64,000 nt of DNA from CAZPGL01 sp964586175 (lineage in GTDB: Bacteria > Actinomycetota > Acidimicrobiia > Acidimicrobiales > MedAcidi-G1). Positions 32,075 through 41,449 of the stretch are shown piece after piece. Both the position numbers and the translations under genes were made by a program. Each line of letters opens with the position of its first letter. Position 1 is the stretch's first letter. The stretch covers positions 1-64,000 of the forward strand of contig CAZPGL010000003.1 of assembly GCA_964586175.1 (NCBI GenBank), read 5' to 3'. The notes beneath the pieces were generated by a model. It was not told the origin of the DNA. It was given only the letters and a program-made list of their open reading frames with translations, and made no database searches.

Positions 32075-34126
32075 GTGAAGGCCTTCTCGCCGGACCGCAT
32101 CCGAAACGTGGCCCTGGTGGGGCCCCCTGGTTCAGGGAAGACCTCGTTGGCCGAGGCCATGCTCTACCGGGCTGCTTCGATTTCCCGGGTGGGCCGGGTC
32201 GAGGACGGTTCCACGGTGTGCGATCACGAGCCCGAGGAGAAGGAGGCCGGGCACTCGCTGACCACGGCGCTGGCCGTGCTGGAGTGGCACGACCACAAGA
32301 TCAACCTGTTGGACACACCGGGGGCGTTCGATTTCGCCGGCGAGGCCGTGGGGGCCGTGGCTGCGGCGGACATGGCGGTTTTCGTCGTCGATGCCTCCTC
32401 AGGGCTCGACCACGCCACGGTGGACCTGTGGCACCAGGCCGCCGACCGTGATCTGCCCCGCATCCTGTTCGTCAACAAGCTGGACCGGGAGCACACCAAC
32501 TTCGACGCGGTGCTGGCCGAGTTGCAGGCCGAGTTCGGCAGCGGGGTGGCGCCGCTGGAGATTCCCATCGGTGCGGCCGAGTCGTTCCACGGCATCGCCG
32601 ACCTGTTGACCGACACGGCGTGGATCTATGACAGCGGCCACGCCGAGCTGGGGGAGATCCCCGACGACATGGAGGAGCGGGAGCACGAGATCCACGACGC
32701 CCTCGTCGAGTCGATCGTGGTGGCCGACGACGACATGCTCGAGGCGTTCCTGGACGGCGAGGTGCCGAGTTTCGAAGAGCTGGAGCGGGTGCTCGGCAAG
32801 GGTGTGGCGGCCGGCAAGGTGTTCCCGGTTGTGTGCGGGTCGGCGACCATCCCGATCGCCGTGGACCGGCTGTGCAACTACATCGTCGAGGTCGGCCCGT
32901 CGCCGCTCGACCGACCGCCGGTGCCGGTGACCATCGGCGGCACCGAGGTCGAGGTGTCGCCCGACCCGTCGGCCGATCCGCTGATCCAGGTGTTCAAGAC
33001 GGCCGTCGACCCGTATCTGGGGCACGTGTCGTACTTCCGGGTGCTGGCCGGCACGGTGCAGCGCGACCTGCACCTCACCAACGGCCGCAACGGCGACGAC
33101 GAGCGGATGCGCAACGTGTTGACCCTCCAGGGCGGCGAGTCGGTCGAGCTGACGAAGGTGCCGGCCGGCGACATCGGGGTGGTCACCAAGCTGTCGGCCA
33201 CCCTCACCGGCGACACCCTGTCGGGGGCCGGACGGGCCGTCGCTCCTGCCATCGGGTTCCCGGCGCCGGTGCTGTCCACCGCCGTGGTGGCCCGAACCCG
33301 CAACGACGAGGACAAGTTGGCCAACGCCCTGCACCGCATCGTCGAGGAGGACCCGGTCATCACGGTCCGCCGCGACGACGAGACCCATCAGACGCTGCTG
33401 TCGGGGTTGGGCGACACCCATCTGCGGTCGGTGATCGCCAAGTTGGAACGCAAGTTCGGGGTCCAGGTCGACACCGAGGACGTGCGGGTCCCGTACCGGG
33501 AGACGATCACGGCATCGTCGACGGCTGCGGGCAAGTACAAGAAGCAGTCGGGCGGCCACGGCCAGTTCGGGGTGGCGTTCGTCCGCCTGGAGCCGGGGGC
33601 GCCCGGGTCGGGCTACGAGTTCTTCGACGAGGTGACCGGCGGGGTCGTGCCGCGCCAGTACATCCCGGCCGTGCAGGCCGGTATCGCCGAGGCCATGGCG
33701 TCGGGTGGTCAGGCCGGCTATCCGGTGGTCGACATCAAGGCCGCGTTGTTCGACGGCAAGGCCCATTCAGTGGACTCGTCGGAGATGTCGTTCAAGATGG
33801 CCGGCCGGCTGGCCTTCCAGGAGGCGCTGGCCGGGGCCCGCCCGGTGGTGTTGGAGCCGGTGGCGACCGTCGAGGTGACCATTCCACCGGAGTGCCTGGG
33901 TGACGTGATGGGCGATCTGTCGTCGCGGCGGGCCAGCGTGCAGGGTTCGGACATCGGCGACTGGGGCGATCAGGTCATCACCGCCCTGGTGCCTGAGGCC
34001 GAGCTGACCCGTTACGCCATCGAACTGCGGTCCATCACCGGGGGGCGGGGCCGGTTCACCGCCGAGCACGCCCACTATGCCCAGGTGCCGCCCGGGGTGA
34101 AGGTTCCCCCGCCGCCGGAGGACTGA
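32075..34126 (+). CDS. EF-G paralogue (FusA2-like), catalytic histidine replaced
   Basis: A 683-residue protein with EF-G domain order: G domain, beta barrel (II), III, IV and V (VTIPPECLGDVMGDLSSRR). G1 is GPPGSGKT (16-23), an unusual P-loop for EF-G; G3 reads DTPGAFDF with Ala84 where EF-G has the catalytic His; G4 is NKLD (134-137). In mycobacteria the EF-G2 paralogue is reported to lack ribosome-dependent GTPase activity. The gene is not near rpsL/rpsG/tuf, supporting paralogue status. The GTG start follows AAGGGAG by a normal distance. Likely a regulatory or stress ribosome factor. Confidence 0.9.
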   Translation: MKAFSPDRIRNVALVGPPGSGKTSLAEAMLYRAASISRVGRVEDGSTVCDHEPEEKEAGHSLTTALAVLEWHDHKINLLDTPGAFDFAGEAVGAVAAADMAVFVVDASSGLDHATVDLWHQAADRDLPRILFVNKLDREHTNFDAVLAELQAEFGSGVAPLEIPIGAAESFHGIADLLTDTAWIYDSGHAELGEIPDDMEEREHEIHDALVESIVVADDDMLEAFLDGEVPSFEELERVLGKGVAAGKVFPVVCGSATIPIAVDRLCNYIVEVGPSPLDRPPVPVTIGGTEVEVSPDPSADPLIQVFKTAVDPYLGHVSYFRVLAGTVQRDLHLTNGRNGDDERMRNVLTLQGGESVELTKVPAGDIGVVTKLSATLTGDTLSGAGRAVAPAIGFPAPVLSTAVVARTRNDEDKLANALHRIVEEDPVITVRRDDETHQTLLSGLGDTHLRSVIAKLERKFGVQVDTEDVRVPYRETITASSTAAGKYKKQSGGHGQFGVAFVRLEPGAPGSGYEFFDEVTGGVVPRQYIPAVQAGIAEAMASGGQAGYPVVDIKAALFDGKAHSVDSSEMSFKMAGRLAFQEALAGARPVVLEPVATVEVTIPPECLGDVMGDLSSRRASVQGSDIGDWGDQVITALVPEAELTRYAIELRSITGGRGRFTAEHAHYAQVPPGVKVPPPPED

Positions 34127-34142
34127 CCGCCGTCGCCGGCGC

Positions 34143-35879
34143 TCAGGCGTCGGCCGGGATGGAAACGGTTTCGGTGTGGGTGCCCGAGCGCAGCACCGTG
34201 CCGGGCAGGGCGTCGGTGGCCGCGCCGTCGACGACGGTGAGTGCCCCGTTGACCCACACCCGCTCGATGCCGAACGGTTGGGCGAACAATCGGGGGCTGT
34301 CGCCGGGCAGATCGTGTTCGAGCACGAATTCGCCGGCGCCCACGGTGTCGGGGTCGAACACGACCAGGTCGGCGTGGAGGCCCTCGGCCACCCGGCCCCG
34401 GTCGATCAGGCCGAAGAACCGGGCCGGCACGTCGGTCATGTGGTGGACCGCGGCCTCCATGCTGGCCAGCTGCTGGCCCCGCAGGCAGTCGGCCAGCCAT
34501 TCGGTGGTGTACGACGAGCCGGCCATGCGGTCGAGGTGGGCGCCGGCGTCGGAGCCGCCGATCATCACGTGGTCGTGGTCCCAGGCGGCCTGGCGCATCA
34601 GCCACGACGCCGGATCGTCGTCGGTCGGGCCGGGCCACAGCACGGTGCGAAGGTCGTCGGCCAGCACGATGTCGACCAGGGCGTAGAAGTCGCGCACCCC
34701 GCGCTCGCGGGCGATGTCGCCGACCAGGCGGCCCTTCAGGCCCTCGTTGGCCGCCGAGTAGGTGTCGCCGATGCGGTAGCGGCCCCAGCCGGTCAGTCGG
34801 GAGAACACGCCGGCGTCGGGGGAGGCGGCCCGCTGCTCCAGGAACCGCCGGGTGTCCGGGTCGGCCAAGGCGGCCATCTTCTCGTCGAACGGCAGGTTCA
34901 TGGTCTCGGCCCAGTCGGGCAGCGAGTACAGGGCGCAGAACGTGTGGAAGTGCATGTTCATGCCCACGAGGATCGGCATGGTCAGCGCCATGACCTTGCC
35001 GCCCTGCTCGGCCACCCGGTCACAGGCCGCCAGCTGGTCGCGGTAGTCGTCGGGGCGGGCAGCGTCGATGGTCAGCACGTTCCAGTTGACGGGACGGCGC
35101 CCGGCCAGCGACATGCGGCCCATCAGCTCGACCTCGTCGTCGCGGAAGCCGTTCATGCAGCCGTCGGCCACCCACTCGAGGGTTGTGCCGGGATGGTCGG
35201 CGACCACCGCCGACAGGGCGACCACCTCGTCGGCCGCGGCAGCCCGCGACGGCACCGGCACGCCGTCGCCGTCGCTGTGGGTGAACGACCGGCTGGTCGA
35301 GAAGCCCAGCCCGCCGGCCTCGATGGACTCGCCGAGGATGCGCTGCATCTCGGCCAGCTCGTCGGGCGTGGCCTCGCGGGTCACCGAGTCGTCCTTCATG
35401 ACCGATCGGCGCAGGGCGCAGTGGCCGACCATGGCCGCCACGTTGACGCCCAGGTTGCCGTCGAGGCGGCCCAGGTAGTCGCCGAACGTCCGCCAGTTCC
35501 AGTCGACACCGATGGCGAGGGCGTCGGACGACATGCCCTCGACCTTGACCATCATGGCGCCCAGGTACTCGGCGTCGGACTCGTCGGCGATGGGGGCCAG
35601 GGTGAACCCGCAGTTGCCCATGACGATGCTGGTGACGCCGTGGACGTTGGACGGCGACGCGTGGGGGTCCCACAGCAGCTGGGCGTCGTAGTGGGTGTGG
35701 GGGTCGACGAACCCCGGGCACACCACCTTGCCGGTGGCGTCGAACGATTCGGAGGCTTCGGCGCCGATGAGGTCGCCGATGGCGGTGATGCGGCCTTCGG
35801 TGACGCCGACGTCGGCCCGCACCCCAGGGGTGCCGGTGCCGTCGACGAGCGTGCCGCCGTGGATCAGCAGGTCGAACAT
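34143..35879 (-). CDS. N-acyl-D-amino-acid deacylase-like amidohydrolase (amidohydrolase 3 family)
   Basis: A 578-residue composite-domain amidohydrolase. The beta-sandwich N-terminus FDLLIHGGTLVDGTGTPGVRADVGV leads to the HxH metal motif (VCPGFVDPHTHYDAQLLW). GCGF-type NCGFTLAPI, later GHC ALRR, the VMIGGSDAGAHLDR Asp and the C-terminal ADLVVFDPDTVGAGE strands all match D-aminoacylase-like proteins. Substrate could be N-acyl-D-amino acids or a related amide. A TAGTCT -10 box 7 nt before the ATG predicts a leaderless mRNA, with the CTGACGG operator overlapping the -35 position. It converges on the EF-G gene with a 16-nt gap. Confidence 0.9.
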   Translation of the reverse strand: MFDLLIHGGTLVDGTGTPGVRADVGVTEGRITAIGDLIGAEASESFDATGKVVCPGFVDPHTHYDAQLLWDPHASPSNVHGVTSIVMGNCGFTLAPIADESDAEYLGAMMVKVEGMSSDALAIGVDWNWRTFGDYLGRLDGNLGVNVAAMVGHCALRRSVMKDDSVTREATPDELAEMQRILGESIEAGGLGFSTSRSFTHSDGDGVPVPSRAAAADEVVALSAVVADHPGTTLEWVADGCMNGFRDDEVELMGRMSLAGRRPVNWNVLTIDAARPDDYRDQLAACDRVAEQGGKVMALTMPILVGMNMHFHTFCALYSLPDWAETMNLPFDEKMAALADPDTRRFLEQRAASPDAGVFSRLTGWGRYRIGDTYSAANEGLKGRLVGDIARERGVRDFYALVDIVLADDLRTVLWPGPTDDDPASWLMRQAAWDHDHVMIGGSDAGAHLDRMAGSSYTTEWLADCLRGQQLASMEAAVHHMTDVPARFFGLIDRGRVAEGLHADLVVFDPDTVGAGEFVLEHDLPGDSPRLFAQPFGIERVWVNGALTVVDGAATDALPGTVLRSGTHTETVSIPADA

Positions 35880-35886
35880 GGTGTCG

Positions 35887-35892
35887 AGACTA
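35887..35892 (-). promoter_or_regulatory. -10 box of deacylase-like gene (leaderless)
   Basis: Minus-strand TAGTCT, 7 nt before the ATG at 35879. Confidence 0.5.
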
Positions 35893-35913
35893 CCGCGGGC
35901 CGGCGGCCCGGAC

Positions 35914-35928
35914 CTGACGGAGCGTCAG
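35914..35928. promoter_or_regulatory. operator palindrome CTGACGG-A-GCGTCAG (copy 2)
   Basis: Differs from the perfect palindrome only at one central pair. It overlaps the expected -35 of the minus-strand deacylase-like gene (34143-35879) and lies 25 nt before the plus-strand glucosidase ATG, so it could control either or both. Confidence 0.6.
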
Positions 35929-35953
35929 ATTTTCTCGGAGCGGCCGACGGGCC

Positions 35954-38530
35954 ATGATCCGTGACGTGACCGAACACACCGACACCTTCCTGGCCGACGT
36001 TCTGGCCGACCTTCTGGCCGACCTGACCCTCGAGGAGAAGGCCGACCTCATGACCGGCCGGGGCCTGTGGGACGCCAACCCCGTCGACCGCCTCGGCATC
36101 CCGGCGCTCAAGGTCACCGACGGCCCCAACGGCGCCCGGGGCGCCGGGCTGCTCGGCACCGGCATCCCCGCCCTGTGCATCCCGTGCGGGTCGGCGCTGG
36201 GCGCCACCTGGAACCCGGCCCTCGTCGAGGAGCTGGGCGGTGTACTGGCCGCCGAGACCCGGGCCCGGGCCTGCCACGTGCTGCTGGCCCCCACGGTCAA
36301 CACCCACCGCACCCCGCTGGGCGGCCGCAACTTCGAGTGCTACTCGGAGGACCCGCACCTCACCGGCCGCACCGCTGTCGGATTCATCCGCGGTGTCCAG
36401 TCCGGCGGGGTCGGCACCACCATCAAGCACTTCGTCGCCAACGACTCCGAGTTCGAACGCAACAGCATCGACTCGGTGGTGCCCGAGCGGGCCCTGCGGG
36501 AGATCTACCTACGCCCCTTCGAGATGGCGGTGGCCGACGCCGACCCGTGGGGGATCATGGCCGCCTACAACCGGATCAACGGGGCGTTCGCCGCCGACCA
36601 CCGGTGGCTGCTCACCGACGTGCTGCGCGGCGAATGGGGCTTCGACGGCATCGTCGTCACCGACTGGTTCGGCGCCAAGTCCACCGACGCCATGGCCGCC
36701 GCCGGGCTCGATCTCGAAATGCCCGGACCGGGACGTTTCTACGGCGCCCGGCTCGTCGAGGCCGTGCGGGAAGGCCGGGTCGACGAGGCCCTGGTCGACG
36801 CCGCGGTGCGACGGCTCCTCACCCTGCTGGAACGCACCGGCGCCTTCGACGACCCGCTCGACCGACCCGAGGCCGAACTGGACGACCCCGATCACCGGGC
36901 CCTGGCCCGCCGGGCGTCGGCCGAGGCCATGGTGCTGTTGAAGAACGATGGCGTGCTGCCCCTCGACCGCTCGGCGGTGTCGACCCTGGCCGTCATCGGC
37001 CCCAACGCCGCCGACGCCATGATCATGGGCGGCGGGTCGGCGGCCCTCGTGCCCCAGCACGCAACGTCACCGCTCGAGGCGCTGACCGCCCGGCTCGGCG
37101 ACGACGTCGACATCGTCCACGAGGTCGGGGCCCGCACCGACCGCACCACCCGCCCGGTGCCCCGGCGGCTGCTCACCGGAGCCGACGGCACCCCCGGGTT
37201 CGATGTCACCTACTTTCACGGCACCGGCTGGGGCGGCGACCCGTACACCGTGGGGACTGGAAGGGACGGGCGTCTGCTCACCCCCGAGGACCGCACCGGG
37301 GCCTCCGAGCCGGGATCGTTCTCGTTCCGGGCCTCGGCCACCCTCACCCCGTCCGACACCGGCCGCCACACCGTCACCCTCATCCAGGCCGGCGGGGCCC
37401 GGGTGCTCGTCGACGGCGAGGTCCTGCTCGACGGCATCTCCGAGCGCCTGCCCCGGGGCGAGGCCTTCTTCGGCATGGGCAGTGTCGAGGCGGCGGCCGA
37501 GGTCGACCTGGAGGCCGGGCAGCCCGTCGAGCTGGTGGTCGAGTACACGAGCGAGCACGGTTCGTTCCTGTACGGCGCCCAGGTGGGCCTGCGGGCCCCG
37601 GTGGCCGACGACCTCATCGAACGGGCCGAGGCGGCCGCCGCCGGCGCCGACGCCGTGGTGCTGGTCGTCGGCACCAACGACGACTGGGAGACCGAGGGCC
37701 GGGACCGCGAGTCGATGGACCTGCCCGGCGACCAGCCCGAGCTGATCCGGCGGGTGTGCGCCGCCAACCCGGACACCGTGGTCGTTGTCAACGCCGGGTC
37801 GGTCGTCTCCTGTGACTGGGCCGCCGACGCTCCGGCCGCCCTCCACACCTGGTTCGGCGGCCAGGAGATGGGCGACGCTCTGGTCGACGTGCTGTTCGGC
37901 GACGCCGAGCCGTCGGGTCGTCTGCCCACCACGTTCCCCCGCCGCATCCAGGACACCCCGGCGTACACCAACTACCCGGGCGAGGCCGGCCAGGTGCTCT
38001 ACGGCGAGGGGGTGTTCGTCGGCTATCGCTGGTACCAGATGCGAGACATCGAGGTGGCGTTCCCGTTCGGCCACGGTGGCGGGTACACGACGTTCGAATG
38101 GGGGGCGCCGGTGCTGGGCCCGGTGCCGACCGCCGACGAACTGGCCGACGGGGCGCGGGTCACCGTCACCGTGCCGGTCACCAACACCGGGGACCGGGCC
38201 GGCCACGAGGTCGTGCAGTGCTATGTCGCCGCCCCCGACCAGACTCTGGCCCGACCGCCGTTGGAGCTGCAGGGCTTCGCCAAGGTGTGGGCAGAGGCCG
38301 GGGCGACGGTCGACGTGGTCATCGAGTTGGACCACCGGTCGTTCGCCCACTGGGACCCGGCCGATCCCGGCTACGTCGACCGCAACCACCGGGTGCCGGT
38401 GGCCGCCGGGGGCCACCACGCCGGCCACCGCCCCGTTCCCGGCTGGTACGCCGACCCGGGCCGGTACGAGCTCCACCTGGGCGCCTCGTCGGCCGACATC
38501 CGCGCCGTGGCCCCCTTCGACCTGGGGTGA
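35954..38530 (+). CDS. GH3 beta-glucosidase with inserted PA14 domain
   Basis: An 858-residue glycoside hydrolase family 3 enzyme that releases terminal beta-linked glucose (or related sugars). The catalytic nucleophile is Asp237 in DGIVVTDWFGAK; KHFVANDSEFERN is the conserved substrate-binding loop. Domain order is GH3-N (about 20-260), GH3-C starting near 320, a PA14 insertion (about 410-550, FDVTYFHGTGWGG ... LVDGEVLLDGI), the rest of GH3-C (VLVVGTNDDWETEGRDRESMD) and a C-terminal fibronectin-III-like domain. No signal peptide is visible, so it is probably cytoplasmic, acting on imported oligosaccharides. The ATG at 35954 is used. Confidence 0.92.
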   Translation: MIRDVTEHTDTFLADVLADLLADLTLEEKADLMTGRGLWDANPVDRLGIPALKVTDGPNGARGAGLLGTGIPALCIPCGSALGATWNPALVEELGGVLAAETRARACHVLLAPTVNTHRTPLGGRNFECYSEDPHLTGRTAVGFIRGVQSGGVGTTIKHFVANDSEFERNSIDSVVPERALREIYLRPFEMAVADADPWGIMAAYNRINGAFAADHRWLLTDVLRGEWGFDGIVVTDWFGAKSTDAMAAAGLDLEMPGPGRFYGARLVEAVREGRVDEALVDAAVRRLLTLLERTGAFDDPLDRPEAELDDPDHRALARRASAEAMVLLKNDGVLPLDRSAVSTLAVIGPNAADAMIMGGGSAALVPQHATSPLEALTARLGDDVDIVHEVGARTDRTTRPVPRRLLTGADGTPGFDVTYFHGTGWGGDPYTVGTGRDGRLLTPEDRTGASEPGSFSFRASATLTPSDTGRHTVTLIQAGGARVLVDGEVLLDGISERLPRGEAFFGMGSVEAAAEVDLEAGQPVELVVEYTSEHGSFLYGAQVGLRAPVADDLIERAEAAAAGADAVVLVVGTNDDWETEGRDRESMDLPGDQPELIRRVCAANPDTVVVVNAGSVVSCDWAADAPAALHTWFGGQEMGDALVDVLFGDAEPSGRLPTTFPRRIQDTPAYTNYPGEAGQVLYGEGVFVGYRWYQMRDIEVAFPFGHGGGYTTFEWGAPVLGPVPTADELADGARVTVTVPVTNTGDRAGHEVVQCYVAAPDQTLARPPLELQGFAKVWAEAGATVDVVIELDHRSFAHWDPADPGYVDRNHRVPVAAGGHHAGHRPVPGWYADPGRYELHLGASSADIRAVAPFDLG

Positions 38531-38573
38531 CATGGGGGAGTGGCGTGGGCGGCGGGCGGGCGGATACGGCGAC

Positions 38574-38579
38574 TAGCCT
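38574..38579 (+). promoter_or_regulatory. -10 box of thiBPQ transcript
   Basis: TAGCCT, placed so that transcription would start near 38586, just before the riboswitch. No clear -35. Confidence 0.35.
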
Positions 38580-38591
38580 GACCGGCGACAA

Positions 38592-38703
38592 CCGACCGGG
38601 GAGCTCGGACCTCATGCCGGGCTGAGAGGGCGGCGACCGTCGACATCGACGGGGGTGCCACCGACCCGCCAGAACCTGAACCGGGTAATGCCGGCGGAGG
38701 GAG
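38592..38703 (+). promoter_or_regulatory. TPP riboswitch (THI element)
   Basis: Conserved blocks are in order: CCGGGGAGCTC (about 38596), GGGCTGAGAGGGC (about 38619), then AACCTGAACCGGGTAATGCC (38672 onward) and GGCGGAGGGAGA. These match the thiamine-pyrophosphate aptamer. The final AGGGAG doubles as the ribosome-binding site of thiB, whose ATG is 6 nt later, so ligand binding should block translation initiation. Confidence 0.93.
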
Positions 38704-38708
38704 ACCCC

Positions 38709-39806
38709 ATGCGACGAACCCGTCACCTGACCCTGATCGGTGCCTGCGTCCTGAGCCTCGCCACTGCCGCATCGGCCTGCGGCAGCGATGGCGGCGGAGG
38801 CTCGGTGCCGGTCAGCGCCAACCCGGCGACCACCACCGAAGCCGATATCAGCGGCACGGCGGTCACCCTGCTCACCCACGAGTCCTTCTGGCTTTCCGAA
38901 GGCACCCTCGAGGCGTTCACCGCCGCCACCGGCGTCACCGTCGACCACCAGACGGCCGGCGACGCCGGGGAGATGGTCGCCACGGCCATCCTCACCGCCG
39001 GCAACCCGGTGGGTGACGTCATGTTCGGTGTCGACAACACGTTCCTGCAGCGAGCCCTCGACGCCGACCTGTTCGAGGCCTACGAATCACCGGCCCTCGC
39101 AACCGTGCCCGACGCCCTCCAGCTCGACCCCGGCCACCGGGTCACCCCCATCGACTACGGCGACGTCTGCGCCAACTACTGGATCGACCGCTTTGACACC
39201 GACCACCCGGCGCCGAAGACCCTCGCCGACCTGGCCGACCCGGCCTACGCCGACCACCTGGTCGTCCAGAACCCCGAGACCTCTTCGCCCGGACTGGCGT
39301 TCCTGCTGGCCACCATCGCCGAGTTCGGCGACGGTTGGGAGGACTACTGGGCCGACCTGCGGGCCAATGGGGTCAGCGTCACTGCGGGCTGGGAGGACGC
39401 CTACTACGGGGAGTTCGTGTCCGGGGGCGGCGACCGGCCCATCGTCGTCTCGTATGCCTCCAGCCCGCCGGCAGAGGTCATTTACGCTGACCCGCCCGTC
39501 GACACCGCCCCCACCGGCGTCATCGCCGACACATGCTTCCGGCAGATCGAATTCGCCGGCATCCTCACCGGCACCGACAACCGGCCGGCCGCCGAAGCGC
39601 TCGTCGACTTCCTCCTCTCCGACACCTTCCAGGAGGACATCCCGCTGAACATGTTCGTGTTCCCGGTGTCGACCACGGCCGACCTGCCGCAGGCGTTCGT
39701 CGACCACGCCGTGCTGCCCGACGAACCGCATGTCCTGGCCCCGGCCGACATCGAAGCCAACCGCAACGCCTGGACCGAACGCTGGACCGAGATCGTCCTG
39801 CGGTGA
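38709..39806 (+). CDS. thiB: thiamine ABC transporter substrate-binding lipoprotein
   Basis: A 365-residue binding protein for thiamine or its phosphates, first of a thiBPQ importer. The signal peptide MRRTRHLTLIGACVLSLATA ends in the lipobox-like ATAASAC, so the mature protein would be a lipoprotein at Cys25. Typical ThiB segments are VTLLTHESFWLSEGTLEAFTA, VGDVMFGVDNTFLQRAL, YGDVCANYWID and VQNPETSSPGLAFLLATI. The ATG at 38709 sits directly after the TPP riboswitch. Import would be down-regulated when TPP is plentiful. Confidence 0.94.
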   Translation: MRRTRHLTLIGACVLSLATAASACGSDGGGGSVPVSANPATTTEADISGTAVTLLTHESFWLSEGTLEAFTAATGVTVDHQTAGDAGEMVATAILTAGNPVGDVMFGVDNTFLQRALDADLFEAYESPALATVPDALQLDPGHRVTPIDYGDVCANYWIDRFDTDHPAPKTLADLADPAYADHLVVQNPETSSPGLAFLLATIAEFGDGWEDYWADLRANGVSVTAGWEDAYYGEFVSGGGDRPIVVSYASSPPAEVIYADPPVDTAPTGVIADTCFRQIEFAGILTGTDNRPAAEALVDFLLSDTFQEDIPLNMFVFPVSTTADLPQAFVDHAVLPDEPHVLAPADIEANRNAWTERWTEIVLR

Positions 39807-39826
39807 ACGCGTGACCCGGTGAGCCG

Positions 39827-41449
39827 ATGAAGATGCTCCGAGGCGCCGCCCGGACGGCTTGTGTGGTCGTTCCGGCGCTGTTCCTCGGCGTGTTCTTCCT
39901 GTGGCCGGTCGCGGCCATCCTCGGCCGGGGTCTCGGTGGTGACGGTCTCGACCGGCTCGTCGACCTGCCGGGCGACGCGGTGTTCCTGCGGGTCGCCTGG
40001 TTCACGGTGTGGCAGGCCGCAGCGTCCACGGTGCTCACCCTGCTCGTCGGCCTCCCCGTCGCCCACCTGTTGGCCCGCCACCGGTTCCGGGGTCGCCGGC
40101 TCCTGCGGTCCCTCACGACCGTGCCGTTCGTGCTGCCGACCGTCGTGGTGGCCGGTGCCTTCACCGCGGTGTTCGACCGTTTCGGTCTCGACGAGGGCAC
40201 GCTGCGCATGCGCCACACCGTGTGGGCGCTGCTGGCCGCCCACGTGTTCTTCAACGTGGCCATCGTGGTGCGCACCGTCGGCACCGCATGGGAGGGGTTG
40301 GACCCTCGACTCGATGAACAGGCCCGGGTGCTGGGGGCCGCCCCGTGGACCGTGTTCCGCCTCGTCACCCTGCCCCGTCTGGCCCCCGCCCTGGCCGCCG
40401 CGGCGTCTCTCGTGTTTCTGTTCTGCGTGACCTCGTTCGGGGTGATCCTCATCCTGGGTGGGCCGACCCGGGCCACCCTCGAAACCGAGATCTGGCGTCA
40501 CGCCGTCTGGCGGGGCGACCTGGGGTCGGCCACCGCGCTGGCCATCGTGCAGTTGGTCGCCGTGCTGGTCATGGTCGCCGTCAGCAACCGGTTGCAACGG
40601 CGACGGGCTGTCGCCGAACGCGGCGCCACGGCGTCACCGGCCCGCCACCCCCGACCGGCGGTGCTGGCCGGCGGCCTCGGTCTGCTGGCTGTCGTGCAAG
40701 GCGTGCCGGTCCTGGTGCTGGTCGAACGGTCGTTGGCCGTCGGCGACGGCTACTCGCTGCGCCACTACGGCGCGCTGGCCGACCGGGTCAACCTGCTGCC
40801 CGTGTCGGCCCTCGGGGCGCTGCGCAACACCATCGTGTTCGCGGTGGCCGCCACCGGTATGGCCGTGTTGGTCGGCGGCCTGGCATCGCTGGTCGTGGTC
40901 CACGGTCGCCGCTGGCTGTCCCGGCTGTTCGACCTGGGGCTCATGCTGCCCCTCGGGGCGTCGGCCGTGACCCTCGGCTTCGGCATGCTCATCGCCCTCG
41001 ACGAGCCGCCCCTCGACCTGCGGTCGTCGCGCTGGCTGGTGCCGGTGGCACACGCCCTCATCGGCATTCCGTTCGTGATGCGCACCGTGGTGCCCACCCT
41101 GCGGCGCATCGACCCCCGACTGCGGGAGGCCGCCGCGGTGCTCGGCGCCTCGCCGGCCCGGGTGCGTCGGGAAATCGACTGGCCGATCGCCGCCCGCGCT
41201 CTGGCGGTCGGCGCCGCGTTCTCCGCTGCGGTGTCGATCGGCGAGTTCGGCGCCACGTCGTTCCTGCCTCGGCATCCCGACCGGTTGACCGCTCCGTTGG
41301 CGTTGTTCCGACTGCTCGGCACACCCGGCGACCTACTGCGCGGTCAGGCCATGGCGCTGGCCGTGGTGCTCATGGCCCTCACCGGCGCCGCGGTGTTCGT
41401 CATCGAGGGCCGGTCGGCCCGCCGGGCCACGGTGCGGGGGGATTTCTAG
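39827..41449 (+). CDS. thiP: thiamine ABC transporter permease (two fused domains)
   Basis: A 540-residue permease containing two BPD_transp_1 modules, as in ThiP/FbpB proteins, with about 12 membrane helices. The two EAA-type loops that contact the ATPase are visible: LDEQARVLGAAPWTVFRLVTLPRL in the first half and LREAAAVLGASPARVRREIDWPIA in the second. It follows thiB by 20 nt and ends immediately before thiQ with no gap. The gene is controlled by the upstream riboswitch only through transcript or translational polarity. Confidence 0.93.
   Translation: MKMLRGAARTACVVVPALFLGVFFLWPVAAILGRGLGGDGLDRLVDLPGDAVFLRVAWFTVWQAAASTVLTLLVGLPVAHLLARHRFRGRRLLRSLTTVPFVLPTVVVAGAFTAVFDRFGLDEGTLRMRHTVWALLAAHVFFNVAIVVRTVGTAWEGLDPRLDEQARVLGAAPWTVFRLVTLPRLAPALAAAASLVFLFCVTSFGVILILGGPTRATLETEIWRHAVWRGDLGSATALAIVQLVAVLVMVAVSNRLQRRRAVAERGATASPARHPRPAVLAGGLGLLAVVQGVPVLVLVERSLAVGDGYSLRHYGALADRVNLLPVSALGALRNTIVFAVAATGMAVLVGGLASLVVVHGRRWLSRLFDLGLMLPLGASAVTLGFGMLIALDEPPLDLRSSRWLVPVAHALIGIPFVMRTVVPTLRRIDPRLREAAAVLGASPARVRREIDWPIAARALAVGAAFSAAVSIGEFGATSFLPRHPDRLTAPLALFRLLGTPGDLLRGQAMALAVVLMALTGAAVFVIEGRSARRATVRGDF

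Noticed and set aside
34143..35879. Dihydropyrimidinase/hydantoinase assignment
   Set aside because: NCGFTLAPI and GGSDAGAHLD motifs favour the N-acyl-D-amino-acid deacylase-type family.
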